Below, in pieces: positions 5,084 through 5,178 of a stretch of 5,178 nucleotides of DNA (position 1 is the stretch's first letter; every line of letters starts with the position of its first letter). Location: NCBI GenBank assembly GCA_031289865.1, contig JAITOQ010000021.1:1-5178 (forward strand), given 5' to 3'. Below the pieces are notes generated by a model. That model was not told where the DNA came from and searched no databases. It saw nothing but the letters and a program-made list of their open reading frames with translations. Both the position numbers and the translations under genes were made by a program. Source of the stretch: Clostridiales bacterium (GTDB lineage: Bacteria > Bacillota > Clostridia > Christensenellales > JAISNN01).

Positions 5084-5178
5084 ATGCGAATTGCAAGTTA
5101 AAACAACAAAGCCGAAGCAAGGCGAGCAAGGATAAATGAAAGCAAGCCGTTTGCTGAACGCACTTTTGAGGCGTTTTG
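5084..5178. other. Window-end stretch, no firm gene; possible start of a + strand CDS at 5136
   Basis: Beyond the module the DNA has a 9-base tandem pair, GAAGCAAGG then CGAGCAAGG (5114-5131). An ATG at 5136 begins an open frame MKASRLLNALLRRF that runs off the window. It follows an in-frame TAA directly upstream and an AAGGA (5128-5132) only three bases away, which is close for a ribosome site. On the other strand all three frames are also open from the edge for 26 or more codons, one ending at 5098. Neither reading is recognised, and the stretch may instead be more dispersed repeat. Confidence 0.2.

Overview
The window reads as ordinary chromosomal DNA of a bacterium with moderate GC, most likely a Clostridia-type member of the Bacillota. 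The support is strong purine-rich Shine-Dalgarno sites before every gene, a long (387-residue) PRPP synthetase of the type I associate with Clostridia, a Rho factor with a charged insertion near its N-terminus, and a cluster of dispersed repeats of kinds familiar from gut Firmicutes and other phyla. The family assignment of the organism is inference; no rRNA or other firm marker is present.

Layout, all genes on the + strand: (1) 26-1189, ribose-phosphate pyrophosphokinase (prs); (2) 1243-2847, transcription termination factor Rho (rho); (3) 2882-3541, uracil-DNA glycosylase (ung); (4) a 145-base gap holding a good sigma-A-type promoter with an extended -10 box (3601-3629) and a small 5'-UTR inverted repeat; (5) 3687-4796, an unrecognised membrane protein with a PH-like N-terminus, about four membrane helices and a long charged cytoplasmic tail; (6) 4797-5178, 382 bases without a convincing gene, most of it a mosaic of short repeats. 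prs, rho and ung are separated by only 53 and 34 bases with no visible terminator, so they may be cotranscribed. The membrane protein starts from its own promoter.

The three housekeeping genes cover nucleotide precursor supply (PRPP), transcription termination and uracil repair of DNA. They share no pathway, and their adjacency is best read as a housekeeping cluster. Each has a small oddity: the PRPP loop variant in Prs, an arginine-rich linker with an AT-hook-like motif plus a duplicated C-terminal heptapeptide in Rho, and Ile in place of His after the GQDPY motif in Ung.

The most structured unexplained DNA is at 4787-5083. It is bounded by 21-base imperfect inverted repeats (18/21 matches), the left one overlapping the end of the membrane-protein gene. 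Inside are two different 7-base tandem arrays punctuated by three copies of GCGGATTTT, then two perfect-stem hairpins that share flanks but not stem sequence, then a widespread CATTCTGAACGAAG-type repeat. I see no transposase, CRISPR array, tRNA, rRNA, or convincing defence or mobile system in the window.
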